NCBI GenBank assembly: GCA_022826805.1
Contig: JAJDUH010000044.1
Location: forward strand, 28,862-92,861
DNA length: 64,000 nucleotides
Source: Candidatus Poribacteria bacterium
GTDB lineage: Bacteria > Poribacteria > WGA-4E > WGA-3G
Reading direction: 5' to 3'
The translations under genes were made by a program, and so were the position numbers. Shown here in pieces: positions 44,392 through 53,167 of this stretch. The first letter of the stretch is position 1. Every line of letters starts with the position of its first letter. A model generated the notes under the pieces. The model did not search any database and was not told the origin of the DNA. It was given only the letters and a program-made list of their open reading frames with translations.

Positions 44392-45519
44392 TTGCGAACG
44401 TACAAATATCAGATACGCGAACATCCCAAGAACAAACGCTTGGGCAATCTGCTCGATGACCTTTGCGATGTCCATAACCACTTTCTGAAGTTGGAAAATC
44501 GCTATTATCGTTGCTATGGGAAGTACGCGGGTCGTTTCCGTTTGCAACCGCACCTCACAAAGTTGCTCCAACGGACCAAGAAACACTGGTCTTGGATACC
44601 GCGGGATACCCTTGACGCTGTGATTATCCGACTGCACATCGCTTGGGAGCGTTTTTTCAATGTCCAAGGCACAGGTAAACCGAAATTCAAACGCAAAGGC
44701 CGCTACCGTTCTGCGAAGTTCCAAACAGGCTACAAACTTCAAGAAGGACGCGTGCGTATCTCCTTCAAATCGTGGGACACATCCTTGCAACGTTTGAAGT
44801 TTGACAAACGTTGGTTTTCCTTTCACCAGCTCCTCAATTGGAAAGGCAACGTCCGTTATCTCCAAATCCTTCGCGATAGTGTCGGCACGTTTTGGCTTTA
44901 TGTCATGACCGATGATGCCAGTAAAGAAGTCCTGCCTGCTACGGGTGAAAGTGTAGGTGCAGACTTCGGTATGAAAGACGCTTTTCTCACGCTCAACACC
45001 GGTGAGAAAATACAATCGCCACAATTCTTTAAACGCTCCTTGAACCAACTCCGAAAACGCAACAAAGCCGTCAGTCGAAAAGCCAAAGGGTCTGGCAACT
45101 GGTGGCGTGCCGTTCACGATCTTGCGCGGCTTTACCGCAAAGTTGCTGACCAACGGCGCGATTGGCATTGGAAACTCGCAACTGACCTGTGCAGAAAGTT
45201 TGACCTTATCGCTACCGAGACGCTCAACCTTGACGGTATGAAACGCTTGTGGGGACGAAAAGTGTCTGACCTCGCCTTTTACCAGTTTGTTGAGATTCTG
45301 AAGTTCAAGAGTTTGAAACATAATCGTGAGTTCCGTCAAGTCGGGCAGTGGACTGCGACAACAAAACCGTGTTCCGATTGTGGACATCCCAACGAAAATC
45401 TTTCACTTTCAGATAGGCAGTGGATATGTTCTAAATGTGGTTCACACCATGACCGAGACATAAACGCTGCGATAAACATTTTACGGGCTGCTTGCGATCC
45501 CGTTGTGGAGACAGTGTAA
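44392..45519 (+). CDS. tnpB: TnpB RNA-guided endonuclease / IS605 OrfB protein
   Basis: A 375-aa TnpB with all three RuvC acidic residues: GADFGMKD (Asp191), ATETLNLDGM (Glu276), and HHDRDINAAINI (Asp356). A zinc ribbon CSDCGHPNENLSLSDRQWIC-SKC lies between the last two. The N-terminal helix-turn-helix segment starts YKYQIREHPKN. TnpB nucleases use an omega RNA derived from the element's right end to cut DNA next to a short motif. The start is TTG at 44392. A minus-strand ORF covers most of the gene but is a mirror frame. Confidence 0.93.
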   Translation: MRTYKYQIREHPKNKRLGNLLDDLCDVHNHFLKLENRYYRCYGKYAGRFRLQPHLTKLLQRTKKHWSWIPRDTLDAVIIRLHIAWERFFNVQGTGKPKFKRKGRYRSAKFQTGYKLQEGRVRISFKSWDTSLQRLKFDKRWFSFHQLLNWKGNVRYLQILRDSVGTFWLYVMTDDASKEVLPATGESVGADFGMKDAFLTLNTGEKIQSPQFFKRSLNQLRKRNKAVSRKAKGSGNWWRAVHDLARLYRKVADQRRDWHWKLATDLCRKFDLIATETLNLDGMKRLWGRKVSDLAFYQFVEILKFKSLKHNREFRQVGQWTATTKPCSDCGHPNENLSLSDRQWICSKCGSHHDRDINAAINILRAACDPVVETV

Positions 45520-45585
45520 GACGATTTCTTAGAAATCGCAGTTGTCCACGAAGCACAAGCCCCTGCCTTTAGGCAGTGGGTGCCT
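45400..45585 (+). ncRNA. Candidate omega RNA region of the tnpB element
   Basis: In studied IS605 elements the guide RNA overlaps the tnpB 3' end and runs to the right end. Here the hairpins at 45522-45538 and 45560-45580 would form its scaffold, and the guide would be the flanking sequence just beyond (starting near TGCCTTGACACTTTACAG). The limits are inferred by analogy. Confidence 0.35.
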
Positions 45586-45734
45586 TGACACTTTACAGTT
45601 TACCAAACCCGTTTTTTAGATGCAAATCAATTTTTTAGAATAGACGCAAAGCGCAATAATGCACAATGGAATGCCTTTTGTCAGGTGTTGGGTTTCACTG
45701 GATATGTCTACGATAGTGGTTGTGTTGATAGGAT

Positions 45735-46054
45735 TGTTTATTGTCCGAATCACGGATTTTCGCGGATTAGGCGGATAACGCGGATTAGATGCTCTTCTCA
45801 ACAACGCTTTTTGTTAAATCCGTCTGAACCGCGATTTATGGGATTATCGGATTTACAGGACTATGGACTTCAGCCCCCGGGGAATGCCATACGGCATTCA
45901 TACCGTTGATTTCAGGGCGATAGGTGTATAGCACGCACGGATCCCCAACCACAAAAGCCCCAGCGGGGCGATAGGTGTGTAATTGATGGACTGATGAGGG
46001 TGTTTATTGTCTGAATCGCGGATTTTCGCGGATTAGGTGGATGACGCGGATTTT
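45735..46054 (+). repeat. Two direct copies of a 54-bp repeat in an 800-bp non-coding stretch
   Basis: 45735-45788 and 46001-46054 share TGTTTATTGTC, GAATC, CGGATTTTCGCGGATTAGG and ACGCGGATT in order, differing at about half a dozen bases. Each contains short internal GCGGATTA-like repeats. Between them, GGGCGATAGGTGT occurs twice (45906 and 45967), with a GCCCC-agc-GGGGC hairpin. The stretch 45600-46136 encodes nothing I can support. Confidence 0.6.
45878..45910 (-). repeat. REP-like hairpin repeat, copy 4 (inverted)
   Basis: Reverse complement of the family: CGGGGAATGCC-atac-GGCATTC followed by ATACCGTTGAT. With copy 3 it forms a pair of inverted repeats around the tnpB element, 1.7 kb apart. 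Confidence 0.68.
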
Positions 46055-46136
46055 GGGGTTTCTGTGTATTCAACGCGTTTTGTAATGTCTTGGGTTTTGG
46101 ACGAAGGTCTTTTTGGAGCCTTGATTTCATTGAAAG

Positions 46137-46259
46137 TTATTTATCGCTGGGGTTGTGTCGCCGACACAGTTGGGCTTGGGAACTTTCACCACAGAGGTCC
46201 CCAAGAACAACTTTCGCTTTAAACTCAGCGGTGAATCTTCTTCGTTTTCGTTTTGCCAT
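46137..46259 (-). pseudogene. Remnant of an IS3-family transposase OrfA
   Basis: A 40-codon reading frame begins at ATG 46259 with AAAGGA upstream. Its translation starts MAKRKRRRFTAEFKAKVVLG and continues with LCGESSQAQLCRRHNPSDK before a stop. This is the N-terminal helix-turn-helix of IS3-family OrfA (RRRFTxEFKAKVVLExLxGE ... LCRRHNIS). The rest of OrfA and all of OrfB are missing, so it is a truncated relic. Confidence 0.75.
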
Positions 46260-46348
46260 CGAATATTCCTTTCAAGCAGATTGTTATTGTAGCATAATCT
46301 TGGTTTAGAGAGTGGCCCGAATTCCCGATGGCAGTACACTTATTTGCG

Positions 46349-47275
46349 TTAGACCAGAAAACTATCTTTGAATTCTTCAAATGTTACGAAACTGAAAAAA
46401 TCAAATCTATCACTTATTGGTTTAAGTACTAAAGGGAATGTTTTTTCAGCTGTGACAAACCGATAAGAGAAAGGCACATAATTACAATACATCAAATCAT
46501 TGAAATAAGACTTATCTAACCCTTTCATCCCTACTGCTTCGCCTGATAATAAATAACAGATCATCCAGTGATGAAATAATATATATTTATGACTATTACT
46601 ATAAGAATTATACGGTATTCCACTTTTAATGATTAATTTTATTTCTTCATGGGTCAATTCTTCTTCATCTTTAAAAAAAAACTCCCGAAATACCAAATAA
46701 TCAACAGTTTTTGCAATGTCATCAGGTTCTTGGCTTGTTCCAAGCATGCCTATTTTCTTGAATTCATTTTTCATTTCTTTTTTATCTATACTATCATCCT
46801 TAACAGCCAACGAGTCTATATATTCGTTTAGTGATAAACCCTCGGACGAACCATCTACATATATGTTATATCCTCTTTGGTTTAGATCCTTATTATAAAA
46901 ATCCATTAAATTACGTAACCATTTTAGACTTAGTGCTTCTAATACTTTTGTTGGGTGCATAAAACGTAAACACCTGCGATTCACGTTCTCAAATTTAAGA
47001 TGCCTAGAACTAATCTTATCTAATATTCCTCGATGTGTTAAGAGTTCGTCAGAATTTTCCTCTACAAATATATACAAGCCATCAAAACGAGATATTTTTT
47101 TTGTAATGGCTTCTTTTCTAGCATCGTTACTTGGATTAAAACATTCGCTCAAGAATACGTCTGGACATACAATATGAAATCTTTCGTTAAATTTTTCTAT
47201 ATCGGAATATGAGAGCTTCTCAAACGCAGATCTATCAAGCAAGATTATCTGTTTATGTGTAACTATAGATAACAT
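46349..47275 (-). CDS. AT-rich hypothetical protein, possibly PIN-like
   Basis: A 308-aa protein from the ATG at 47275, which has GGAGA at good spacing; a longer ORF start at 47329 lacks one. Near the N-terminus, IILLDRSAFEKLSYSDIEKF and IVCPDVFLSECF, and near the C-terminus YFNDLMYCNYVPFSYRFVTA with the following EKTF, resemble the acidic strands of PIN-like nucleases. This is a pattern impression only. The gene is much richer in A+T than its neighbours, with Lys/Asn/Ile/Phe-heavy codons, suggesting recent transfer. It lies beside mobile-element debris and a restriction-modification gene, as defence or toxin genes often do. Confidence 0.6.
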   Translation of the reverse strand: MLSIVTHKQIILLDRSAFEKLSYSDIEKFNERFHIVCPDVFLSECFNPSNDARKEAITKKISRFDGLYIFVEENSDELLTHRGILDKISSRHLKFENVNRRCLRFMHPTKVLEALSLKWLRNLMDFYNKDLNQRGYNIYVDGSSEGLSLNEYIDSLAVKDDSIDKKEMKNEFKKIGMLGTSQEPDDIAKTVDYLVFREFFFKDEEELTHEEIKLIIKSGIPYNSYSNSHKYILFHHWMICYLLSGEAVGMKGLDKSYFNDLMYCNYVPFSYRFVTAEKTFPLVLKPISDRFDFFSFVTFEEFKDSFLV

Positions 47276-47495
47276 TTTTCTCTCCAAGCGAGTGTAGGAT
47301 GCCAACAATAGTTTTTCGTTTATCAGCAAATTCAGAAAATACCTTGACTAAGTCTATGTCACTTGTGGATAGATATTCTCTTGTATTTGTGGTGGAAAGG
47401 GGTAATGTGTAGAGACTGGGCAGGCGCGTCGGATAATGTATGTTACTTATTTTGTAGATCGCCAGAAACACAATAGGGGGAATCTCCAAATTCAT
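47253..47495 (-). CDS. Doubtful small ORF overlapping the PIN-like gene
   Basis: An 80-codon frame overlapping the start of the PIN-like gene by 23 bp. Its ATG sits directly after GGGGG with no spacer, and that segment is part of a hairpin (TAGGGGG/CCCCCTA, 47474-47502) that may terminate the upstream gene. The C-terminal half (VFSEFADKRKTIVGILHSLG) looks protein-like. I cannot decide whether it is translated. Confidence 0.2.
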   Translation of the reverse strand: MNLEIPPIVFLAIYKISNIHYPTRLPSLYTLPLSTTNTREYLSTSDIDLVKVFSEFADKRKTIVGILHSLGEKNVIYSYT

Positions 47496-47521
47496 CCCCC
47501 TATCTCCATCCTATGGATGTT

Positions 47522-47791
47522 CTAATTCATCCATTCACTAAGGTCCTTCGCTTTTCTTCGTGTTTTATTTTTTCCTGTTGCTGTTAAGTAATGTTTAAGA
47601 TATTCGATCATATTAGTCCCTCCTTCAATAATGAATCCTGCAGCTTTCCCAGCTACAATTAATTTTGGAAGGTTACAGATAATAATATCAAACGCCTCAA
47701 GTAGACCTATGCTGTTAAGCCAAACCTCTTGCAGGAATATACCAAGCACACATATAGACACGAATTTAGCGAAAGGTACCAACGTGCCCAT
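47522..47791 (-). CDS. Small hydrophobic protein of unknown function
   Basis: An 89-aa ORF with an N-terminal hydrophobic segment (FAKFVSICVLGIFLQEVWL), a second apolar stretch (LPKLIVAGKAAGFIIEGG) and a basic end (GKNKTRRKAKDLSEW). A good promoter (47847-47875) points at it, with the predicted start site about 50 nt upstream of the ATG. Its ribosome site is weak (AAAGGG immediately before the ATG). It may be a small membrane protein expressed with the PIN-like gene downstream. Confidence 0.42.
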   Translation of the reverse strand: MGTLVPFAKFVSICVLGIFLQEVWLNSIGLLEAFDIIICNLPKLIVAGKAAGFIIEGGTNMIEYLKHYLTATGKNKTRRKAKDLSEWMN

Positions 47792-47846
47792 ACCCTTTTT
47801 AATGGTGGGCGGTACACACTCTTTGGCTCAGATGTGCCATATTTTG

Positions 47847-47875
47847 ATTATACCACATTTTCAACAGCGTGTAAA
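47847..47875 (-). promoter_or_regulatory. Promoter for the small ORF / PIN-like gene unit
   Basis: On the minus strand TTTACA (47875-47870), 17 nt, TATAAT (47852-47847). It lies just downstream of the type ISP gene's stop, so the genes to the left have their own transcription start. Confidence 0.6.
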
Positions 47876-47897
47876 GGAAAAATGACCGTTGATAACC

Positions 47898-50800
47898 TTA
47901 GTCACCAACCACCTCAGAAGGCAACCCTTCAATAATCCGCGCAGATTCCACACTCACATAAACAATCCGCTCAATTGCCGTGATGAGGTCACGAGGGTTC
48001 TCAAACCAGCAATTCGCGTCGTTGAGGATGCCGTTATTTTTTTCCGGCAACTTGATTACATACCGATTCATAAACCACTCCAGTGGTGTCTTACCATTGA
48101 CTACATATCGATGTGCGTCTTCTGGAATGCCGGATAATTGGACATGCTCGTTGATGATGAGTGTGTCCTTTGTGTTTTTATCAGCAAAACGCATTGCCCG
48201 CTTGCCCAGTAGGAAATCCTCGGGTTTTTCTTCCCAAAATATGTCCAGAGTACGAGACTCAACACGAAGGTCTGGATATCGCTCACATGTCTCGTAATTA
48301 AGATGGATATCTGCAAGTGCTGCCCCTGCTTCAGCGAAGGCGCGGAAGTCTGGTGCATAAGGGATATGTGGTAGCATCTTTGACAAATCATTTGCGAATT
48401 GTTCTGTATAATTGGGGGCGTGCAGGATGCCGTAAATGTAGTCGAAGATGTCATCCTTTGTGATAGGGTCGTTTTTATAACGATCACGGAAGGCGTGTAG
48501 TGCTGTGTCTGAAATGTTGTCAATACGCTTATGTTCGATTCCACTTGTTATTTGCTGTGTGTTTGCAAGTTTCGGATATCGCCAGCGTGGAAAACACTGT
48601 GCTGCCTCAATAAAGTGCATGTCGGGCATCGTTTGGGTCATCAGGACTGAAAATGGATTTTCCGATCCCTTGTTAGGAAGACAAATAACTCGGTTTTTGC
48701 TAGATCTATCTGGGAAAATTTCGTCTATCTTGCCTTTTCGTTGTGCAAAGATATAGTCAGCATAACAATTTGTGGCGACAAACGGACGGTATGAGGCTTT
48801 TCGGATATAACTATCCCTAAATTCTGCCTTTTTTTTCTGTTTTAACTTCTTCTTGAGATCTCCATCCCATTTGATATTTGTGGCATAGAAGGGCGTTACC
48901 TCATCCACCGTGAGTTCAGAGTTTTCCTCAAGTTTAGAAAGCGCGGAGAGATAATCTCGCGTCATTCGCTCTGCATTTTCGGCGCAGGCATCGCGTGAAA
49001 AGTTATAGATATGTGCGTCTCTACCTGTCTTATATCCTGTGCTGAATAGTTTGAAGATCGCATCATCTGCTTTTCCAGCTTTCGCGGCTTGTGATCCCAG
49101 TGGATAGAACTTTTGAAAGGCTTCACTGCGTTTCTCAATCCAATCATGGTACTTATCAGGTGTGATTATTTCCCAATCGGTAAAACCTTCTATAGATACT
49201 GCATCATGCAAAGTATCCATTTTTTCATCGCGTTTTAAACCTGCACCAATCTCCCGGTGCTTAATGAGACATCCATTGTGTGTAGAATTTGGATTCTTTA
49301 CCAATATTGTTATAGCGACAGGCAATTGTGTAGCGTTCCCAAAAACGCCTTCACCTTCCTTTGATGATCCCTGTGCCTTACCGAGAAGGTTCAGAACATT
49401 AATTGAATTGAATTCCTCTCGTAAACAAGCACGTATCCCCGCGTCAACGTTCCCATCAATCCACGTAGCAGGAGTAACAAACGCGATGACTCCTTGTTCC
49501 TGAATTCTGTCAGATGCCCATCGAATCGCCATCTTGTATGTGTTATAAAGACTGTTCTTCAACGTAGTCTTCACGCGAGAAGCGTAAGTATCTTTGATAC
49601 GTTCTTCCAGTTTCGGATACTCCACGTTCGGGTTGTCATCTGTTGCTCTTTTCTGCCACGCTTTCCAAGGTGGATTACCGACGATAACTTGTATTGGCAG
49701 TTTCTGTTGACGCTCGGCGCGGTCGTTATTGTCAGGCAGCCATTCTTGTGGGAGAAGGGATTGTTGTGCTTCTTCTTTGTTTGTGTTCAGGTTGAAGGTA
49801 TCGGTCAGGATAATACCGTTAAACGGTTCGTAACCGCTGTTTTCCCCACGCTGCCCTCGGAATGCTTCTTCAATATTTACAGATGCGATGTAGTAGGCAA
49901 GTAAAAGAATTTCGTTTGCGTGGAGTTCTTTGCAATACTTCCGGTTGAGGTCATCCGGCTGGATAAGTCCAGATTGCAGGAGCTGTACAATAAATGTACC
50001 GGTACCGGTGAATGGATCAAGCACATGGACCCCTTCGTCGCTGATAGTTTTCCTGAACTCCTTCTGTAGAACGTTGTTGACACTATGCAAAACAAAATCC
50101 ACCAGTGGAATTGGTGTGTAAGCAATACCGAGTCGGTCTGCTTCTTTTTTCAGTGCCTTTTTAAAGAACTGTTCATAGAGATCCGATAGCACCTCTTGCC
50201 GTCCTTTACTGCTCTTGATACCGCTGGCACGCGTCTCGACGCTGTCATAGAACCCTTGTAAATCCCGTGTTTCGTTATCAAGTCCGAATTCCCCAAAATC
50301 CTTTTTCAGGTTATCCAGCGCAATCGCGACAGGGTTACCAGATGAAAAGTCGTAGTCTTCAAAGAGCGCATTAAAGACTGGGCTGGTTAGGATGTGCTGT
50401 GCCATCATGTCAATAGCGTTGTCGCGAGTGATCGATGTGTTAATTGTCTTTTTCAAATCGTCGTGGAAACTTCCAAATCGTTCGCTCAATGCAGCGTTTT
50501 CAGGATTATCCAATAGATTTACAATACGGTCAACGATACGGTCAAAAATCTCGGCGACATCCTTTGCCCAGTTCTCCCAGTATCGCTTGTCACCACACTT
50601 TTCTACTATTTTTGAGAGTATTGCCTCAACAGGAATTTCAATTGGCAAAAGCGAAAGTTGTTGACCAACCCAACTGGAATCTCCGTCTCCGCTGCCCCCA
50701 ATGACAATAGAATCAGGCATCTCCTTATTGAGATCAATACTATTGATTTGAGCGTCAAACCTGTCATCGTGCGAACGGAGCGCGTTTAGAACGCTCCAGA

Positions 50801-52697
50801 CATTAGAGAACCGTTCATTGTCATTTAGTGCTGCAGCGGGGTCTTTATCATCGGGGATGGCGACGGGCAGTATGACGTACCCATATTGCTTTCCTGGTGC
50901 CTTCCGCATGACGCGACCCACCGCTTGGACAACGTCAATGTGAGATTTTCGGGGTTTATAGAAGATCACAGCATCAAGGGCAGGCACATCAATACCTTCA
51001 GAAAGGCATCTTGCATTGGAGAGGATACGGCAAGCACCTTCAACATCGCCTTTTAGCCAATCAAGGCGTGATCTTCGATTCAGGGCGTGGTCTGTTCCAT
51101 CAACATGCTTGGTTTCGCATGTAAAATTGATAGGGTGTTCATCTTCCGGCAGTTTTTCAATGGCATCCTCAATAACATCATTCCAATAACGCGCCAAAGC
51201 TTTTGACTCGTCAATTTTGTTTGTGAATGCAATAACGCGTCTCAAGGGTTGAAGCGTTTCGTCATCTTTAGCCTTATTCTCGGGATTTTGTAATGCTCGC
51301 CAACATCCGATGATTCGGGTCGCATCGTTTATGTTGATTTCGCTACCGTATCTGCCGGTATTGCCTGCGAGTTTCGCATTTACTTCGTGTTCTGATATGC
51401 CAAAAATAGCCACCTTGTAATCGGAGAGTTCACCTATTTCAACGGCTTTGGAGAAAGGGAGGCAATGAAATTGCGGTCCGTATTTCTTTTTGTCGTTCAT
51501 AGAGAACACTTCAACATTATAGTCTGCAGCCTTGGTTTTTGCATTTTCAGTATAAAGTTTAGGGGTGGCAGTCATATAGAGGCGTTTACTGGCGCGAATG
51601 CGATCTCCATCGTGGACGAGAACAAATGGTGAGGTTTTATTTCCAGGTCTATCAACACCAGTGGTTCTGTGTGCTTCATCGCAAAAGATAATATCAAATG
51701 GCGGTGCGCCGTTGTTCTGTACCTCCTCAATGAGTGGTAGCGACTGATATGTGCAGAAAACGACAGTCATTTTGCTACTGTCGAGGTTCTGCAGTGTATG
51801 GAGGATTAATGAAGGATCTGTGGTTACGTCAATCTTAAGTTCTTGAATGGAGGCATCCTCGCTTGTCCTGCCAGCACTTGTATCGGAGCAGATGCCGATA
51901 TAACTGTGTGGTACTCCCCGTTGATCAGACCATTCTCGCATCGCTTGTGAAAGCAAACCAATAGATGGTACGAGATATAGCACTCTACCTTCGGTTCCTG
52001 CGATTTCCTCAGCGATTCGGAGTGCTGTGAAGGTCTTACCCGTGCCGCACGCCATAATCAGTTTGCCGCGGTCGTATTTTTTGAAGCGGTTGATAACGTC
52101 GTTAAATGCCTCTTTTTGATGATCTTTCAGATGGAAGCGTTTCTGTTTATAGGTGAGTTGTTCAGGTTCTTGTAGACTCAGGTCGGGCCATTCAAAAGGG
52201 CTGTTTTCAAGGACACTGAAGTGGACGATTCGGAATTTGTTTCCTAATGGTTCTACCATTCTGAGAGCATTTGCTCCCAGTTCACCACCTGTGTTTACGA
52301 GAAATGGGGTTTGATCCTTAAAAGGCGGTAGGGAGGCTGCAGCAAGAAATGAATTAAGATCGTCCTTTGAAATACGAGTCTCAGGGGCATAGCATTTGCA
52401 TTGGATAGCATGGTAGCCGCCATCTGGGGCTTGGGCAACGAGGTCTATTCCTATATCAGTCCCGTCAAAGTCTGTCCGGTTTGCTGTCCATTCTTTCCAA
52501 AGCCATACTTCAGAAAACTGGTCTTTGTAGTCTGGGTCTTCCGTGAAATATTTCTGCATCAATCGCTCGAAAAGATCACCCTTCTGGCGTTCAGATGTGG
52601 CTTTCTCTCGGATGTAATCGAGGGCGCTTTGGAAGCCGGGGTTGGTTTGTGTACTTTCGCTTTCAGTGGTAAAGTACGTTTGTACTGTTTCTGTCAC
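47898..52697 (-). CDS. Type ISP restriction-modification enzyme
   Basis: A 1599-aa single-polypeptide restriction enzyme with the full type ISP (LlaBIII-like) layout. An Mrr-like nuclease lies near residues 40-130 (GTDIGIDLVAQ, AIQCKCY). A superfamily-2 helicase follows with Walker A LIMACGTGKTFTAL near 215, the DEAH box IIFCDEAHRTTG, and VQAVGRVMRKAPG near 600. A gamma-type adenine methyltransferase has DPFTGTGTFIVQLL near 893 and NPPWKAW near 1008, and a C-terminal recognition domain closes the protein. It binds, modifies and, on unmodified DNA, translocates and cleaves. The start is GTG at 52697 with AAGGAG 6 nt before. The gene is intact. Confidence 0.95.
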   Translation of the reverse strand: MTETVQTYFTTESESTQTNPGFQSALDYIREKATSERQKGDLFERLMQKYFTEDPDYKDQFSEVWLWKEWTANRTDFDGTDIGIDLVAQAPDGGYHAIQCKCYAPETRISKDDLNSFLAAASLPPFKDQTPFLVNTGGELGANALRMVEPLGNKFRIVHFSVLENSPFEWPDLSLQEPEQLTYKQKRFHLKDHQKEAFNDVINRFKKYDRGKLIMACGTGKTFTALRIAEEIAGTEGRVLYLVPSIGLLSQAMREWSDQRGVPHSYIGICSDTSAGRTSEDASIQELKIDVTTDPSLILHTLQNLDSSKMTVVFCTYQSLPLIEEVQNNGAPPFDIIFCDEAHRTTGVDRPGNKTSPFVLVHDGDRIRASKRLYMTATPKLYTENAKTKAADYNVEVFSMNDKKKYGPQFHCLPFSKAVEIGELSDYKVAIFGISEHEVNAKLAGNTGRYGSEININDATRIIGCWRALQNPENKAKDDETLQPLRRVIAFTNKIDESKALARYWNDVIEDAIEKLPEDEHPINFTCETKHVDGTDHALNRRSRLDWLKGDVEGACRILSNARCLSEGIDVPALDAVIFYKPRKSHIDVVQAVGRVMRKAPGKQYGYVILPVAIPDDKDPAAALNDNERFSNVWSVLNALRSHDDRFDAQINSIDLNKEMPDSIVIGGSGDGDSSWVGQQLSLLPIEIPVEAILSKIVEKCGDKRYWENWAKDVAEIFDRIVDRIVNLLDNPENAALSERFGSFHDDLKKTINTSITRDNAIDMMAQHILTSPVFNALFEDYDFSSGNPVAIALDNLKKDFGEFGLDNETRDLQGFYDSVETRASGIKSSKGRQEVLSDLYEQFFKKALKKEADRLGIAYTPIPLVDFVLHSVNNVLQKEFRKTISDEGVHVLDPFTGTGTFIVQLLQSGLIQPDDLNRKYCKELHANEILLLAYYIASVNIEEAFRGQRGENSGYEPFNGIILTDTFNLNTNKEEAQQSLLPQEWLPDNNDRAERQQKLPIQVIVGNPPWKAWQKRATDDNPNVEYPKLEERIKDTYASRVKTTLKNSLYNTYKMAIRWASDRIQEQGVIAFVTPATWIDGNVDAGIRACLREEFNSINVLNLLGKAQGSSKEGEGVFGNATQLPVAITILVKNPNSTHNGCLIKHREIGAGLKRDEKMDTLHDAVSIEGFTDWEIITPDKYHDWIEKRSEAFQKFYPLGSQAAKAGKADDAIFKLFSTGYKTGRDAHIYNFSRDACAENAERMTRDYLSALSKLEENSELTVDEVTPFYATNIKWDGDLKKKLKQKKKAEFRDSYIRKASYRPFVATNCYADYIFAQRKGKIDEIFPDRSSKNRVICLPNKGSENPFSVLMTQTMPDMHFIEAAQCFPRWRYPKLANTQQITSGIEHKRIDNISDTALHAFRDRYKNDPITKDDIFDYIYGILHAPNYTEQFANDLSKMLPHIPYAPDFRAFAEAGAALADIHLNYETCERYPDLRVESRTLDIFWEEKPEDFLLGKRAMRFADKNTKDTLIINEHVQLSGIPEDAHRYVVNGKTPLEWFMNRYVIKLPEKNNGILNDANCWFENPRDLITAIERIVYVSVESARIIEGLPSEVVGD

Positions 52698-52947
52698 ATC
52701 TGTCTCCTTGCTCGGTTGGGGCTGTAGGCATGGGATTTATCGGATTTTATGATGGCTGCTTACTTAATGTTATGATAACCTAAGTTGCCACCTAAGCAAA
52801 AAAGTCGCAAAAATTTCAAAAAGGCATATAGCATCAATGTATTTAAAACGCGATAGTAAAAGAGATACCTCGAAGCCAGACACCTCATAGATTTTGGGTA
52901 ATTTATGCCGTATTTGATCGTAATCGGGGAATCGCGTTTGTTTTTAT

Positions 52948-52976
52948 AAATATACACAAAATTGGGAAAAATGTCA
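52948..52976 (-). promoter_or_regulatory. Promoter for the type ISP gene
   Basis: On the minus strand TTGACA (52976-52971), 17 nt, TATATT (52953-52948), giving a leader of about 240 nt. The 470-bp gap 52698-53167 otherwise holds only this and the divergent promoter at 53098; the short ORF at 52760-52957 overlaps the promoter and shows no family. Confidence 0.6.
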
Positions 52977-53097
52977 ATTTCCTACAAAAATCGTCGGATA
53001 TATGCGGTTTTTAGGGGTCGGTTGAAGGGAGAAGGAGGGATTGAATGGACTTCCCCGTATGCTACGAAAGAGCAATATGCGTCTGTCCTAAATTAAC

Positions 53098-53126
53098 TTG
53101 AACACGCCGCTTTTTTCTGATATACT
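53098..53126 (+). promoter_or_regulatory. Promoter for the sugar isomerase gene
   Basis: TTGAAC (53098-53103), 17-nt spacer, TATACT (53121-53126), 42 bp before the ATG at 53168. Confidence 0.5.
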
Positions 53127-53167
53127 ATCAACCGCAAAATAGTATATGCCACACAAAAGGAGAGATT

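Larger units (their letters stand above)
44300..45600 (+). mobile_element. Solo-tnpB insertion element (IS200/IS605 superfamily, IS1341 type)
   Basis: Contains an intact tnpB and no tnpA. At the left, GGCAGACA (44308-44315) pairs with TGTCTGCC (44341-44348) around an inner CACC/GGTG stem, a subterminal hairpin of the kind used by this family. At the right, CGATTTC-tta-GAAATCG follows the tnpB stop, and CCCCTGCC-ttta-GGCAGTGGG lies at 45560-45580, very like the usual right-end hairpin. Exact ends cannot be fixed because these elements make no target duplication. Movement would need a TnpA supplied elsewhere. Confidence 0.75.

Noticed and set aside
44359..45387. 342-aa minus-strand ORF opposite tnpB
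   Set aside because: Mirror of a strongly supported TnpB gene; its residues match no domain.
45735..46054. CRISPR array
   Set aside because: Only two diverged copies, 212 bp apart, without regular spacers or cas genes.
52760..52957. 65-aa minus-strand ORF upstream of the type ISP gene
   Set aside because: It overlaps the predicted promoter and lacks any recognisable features.
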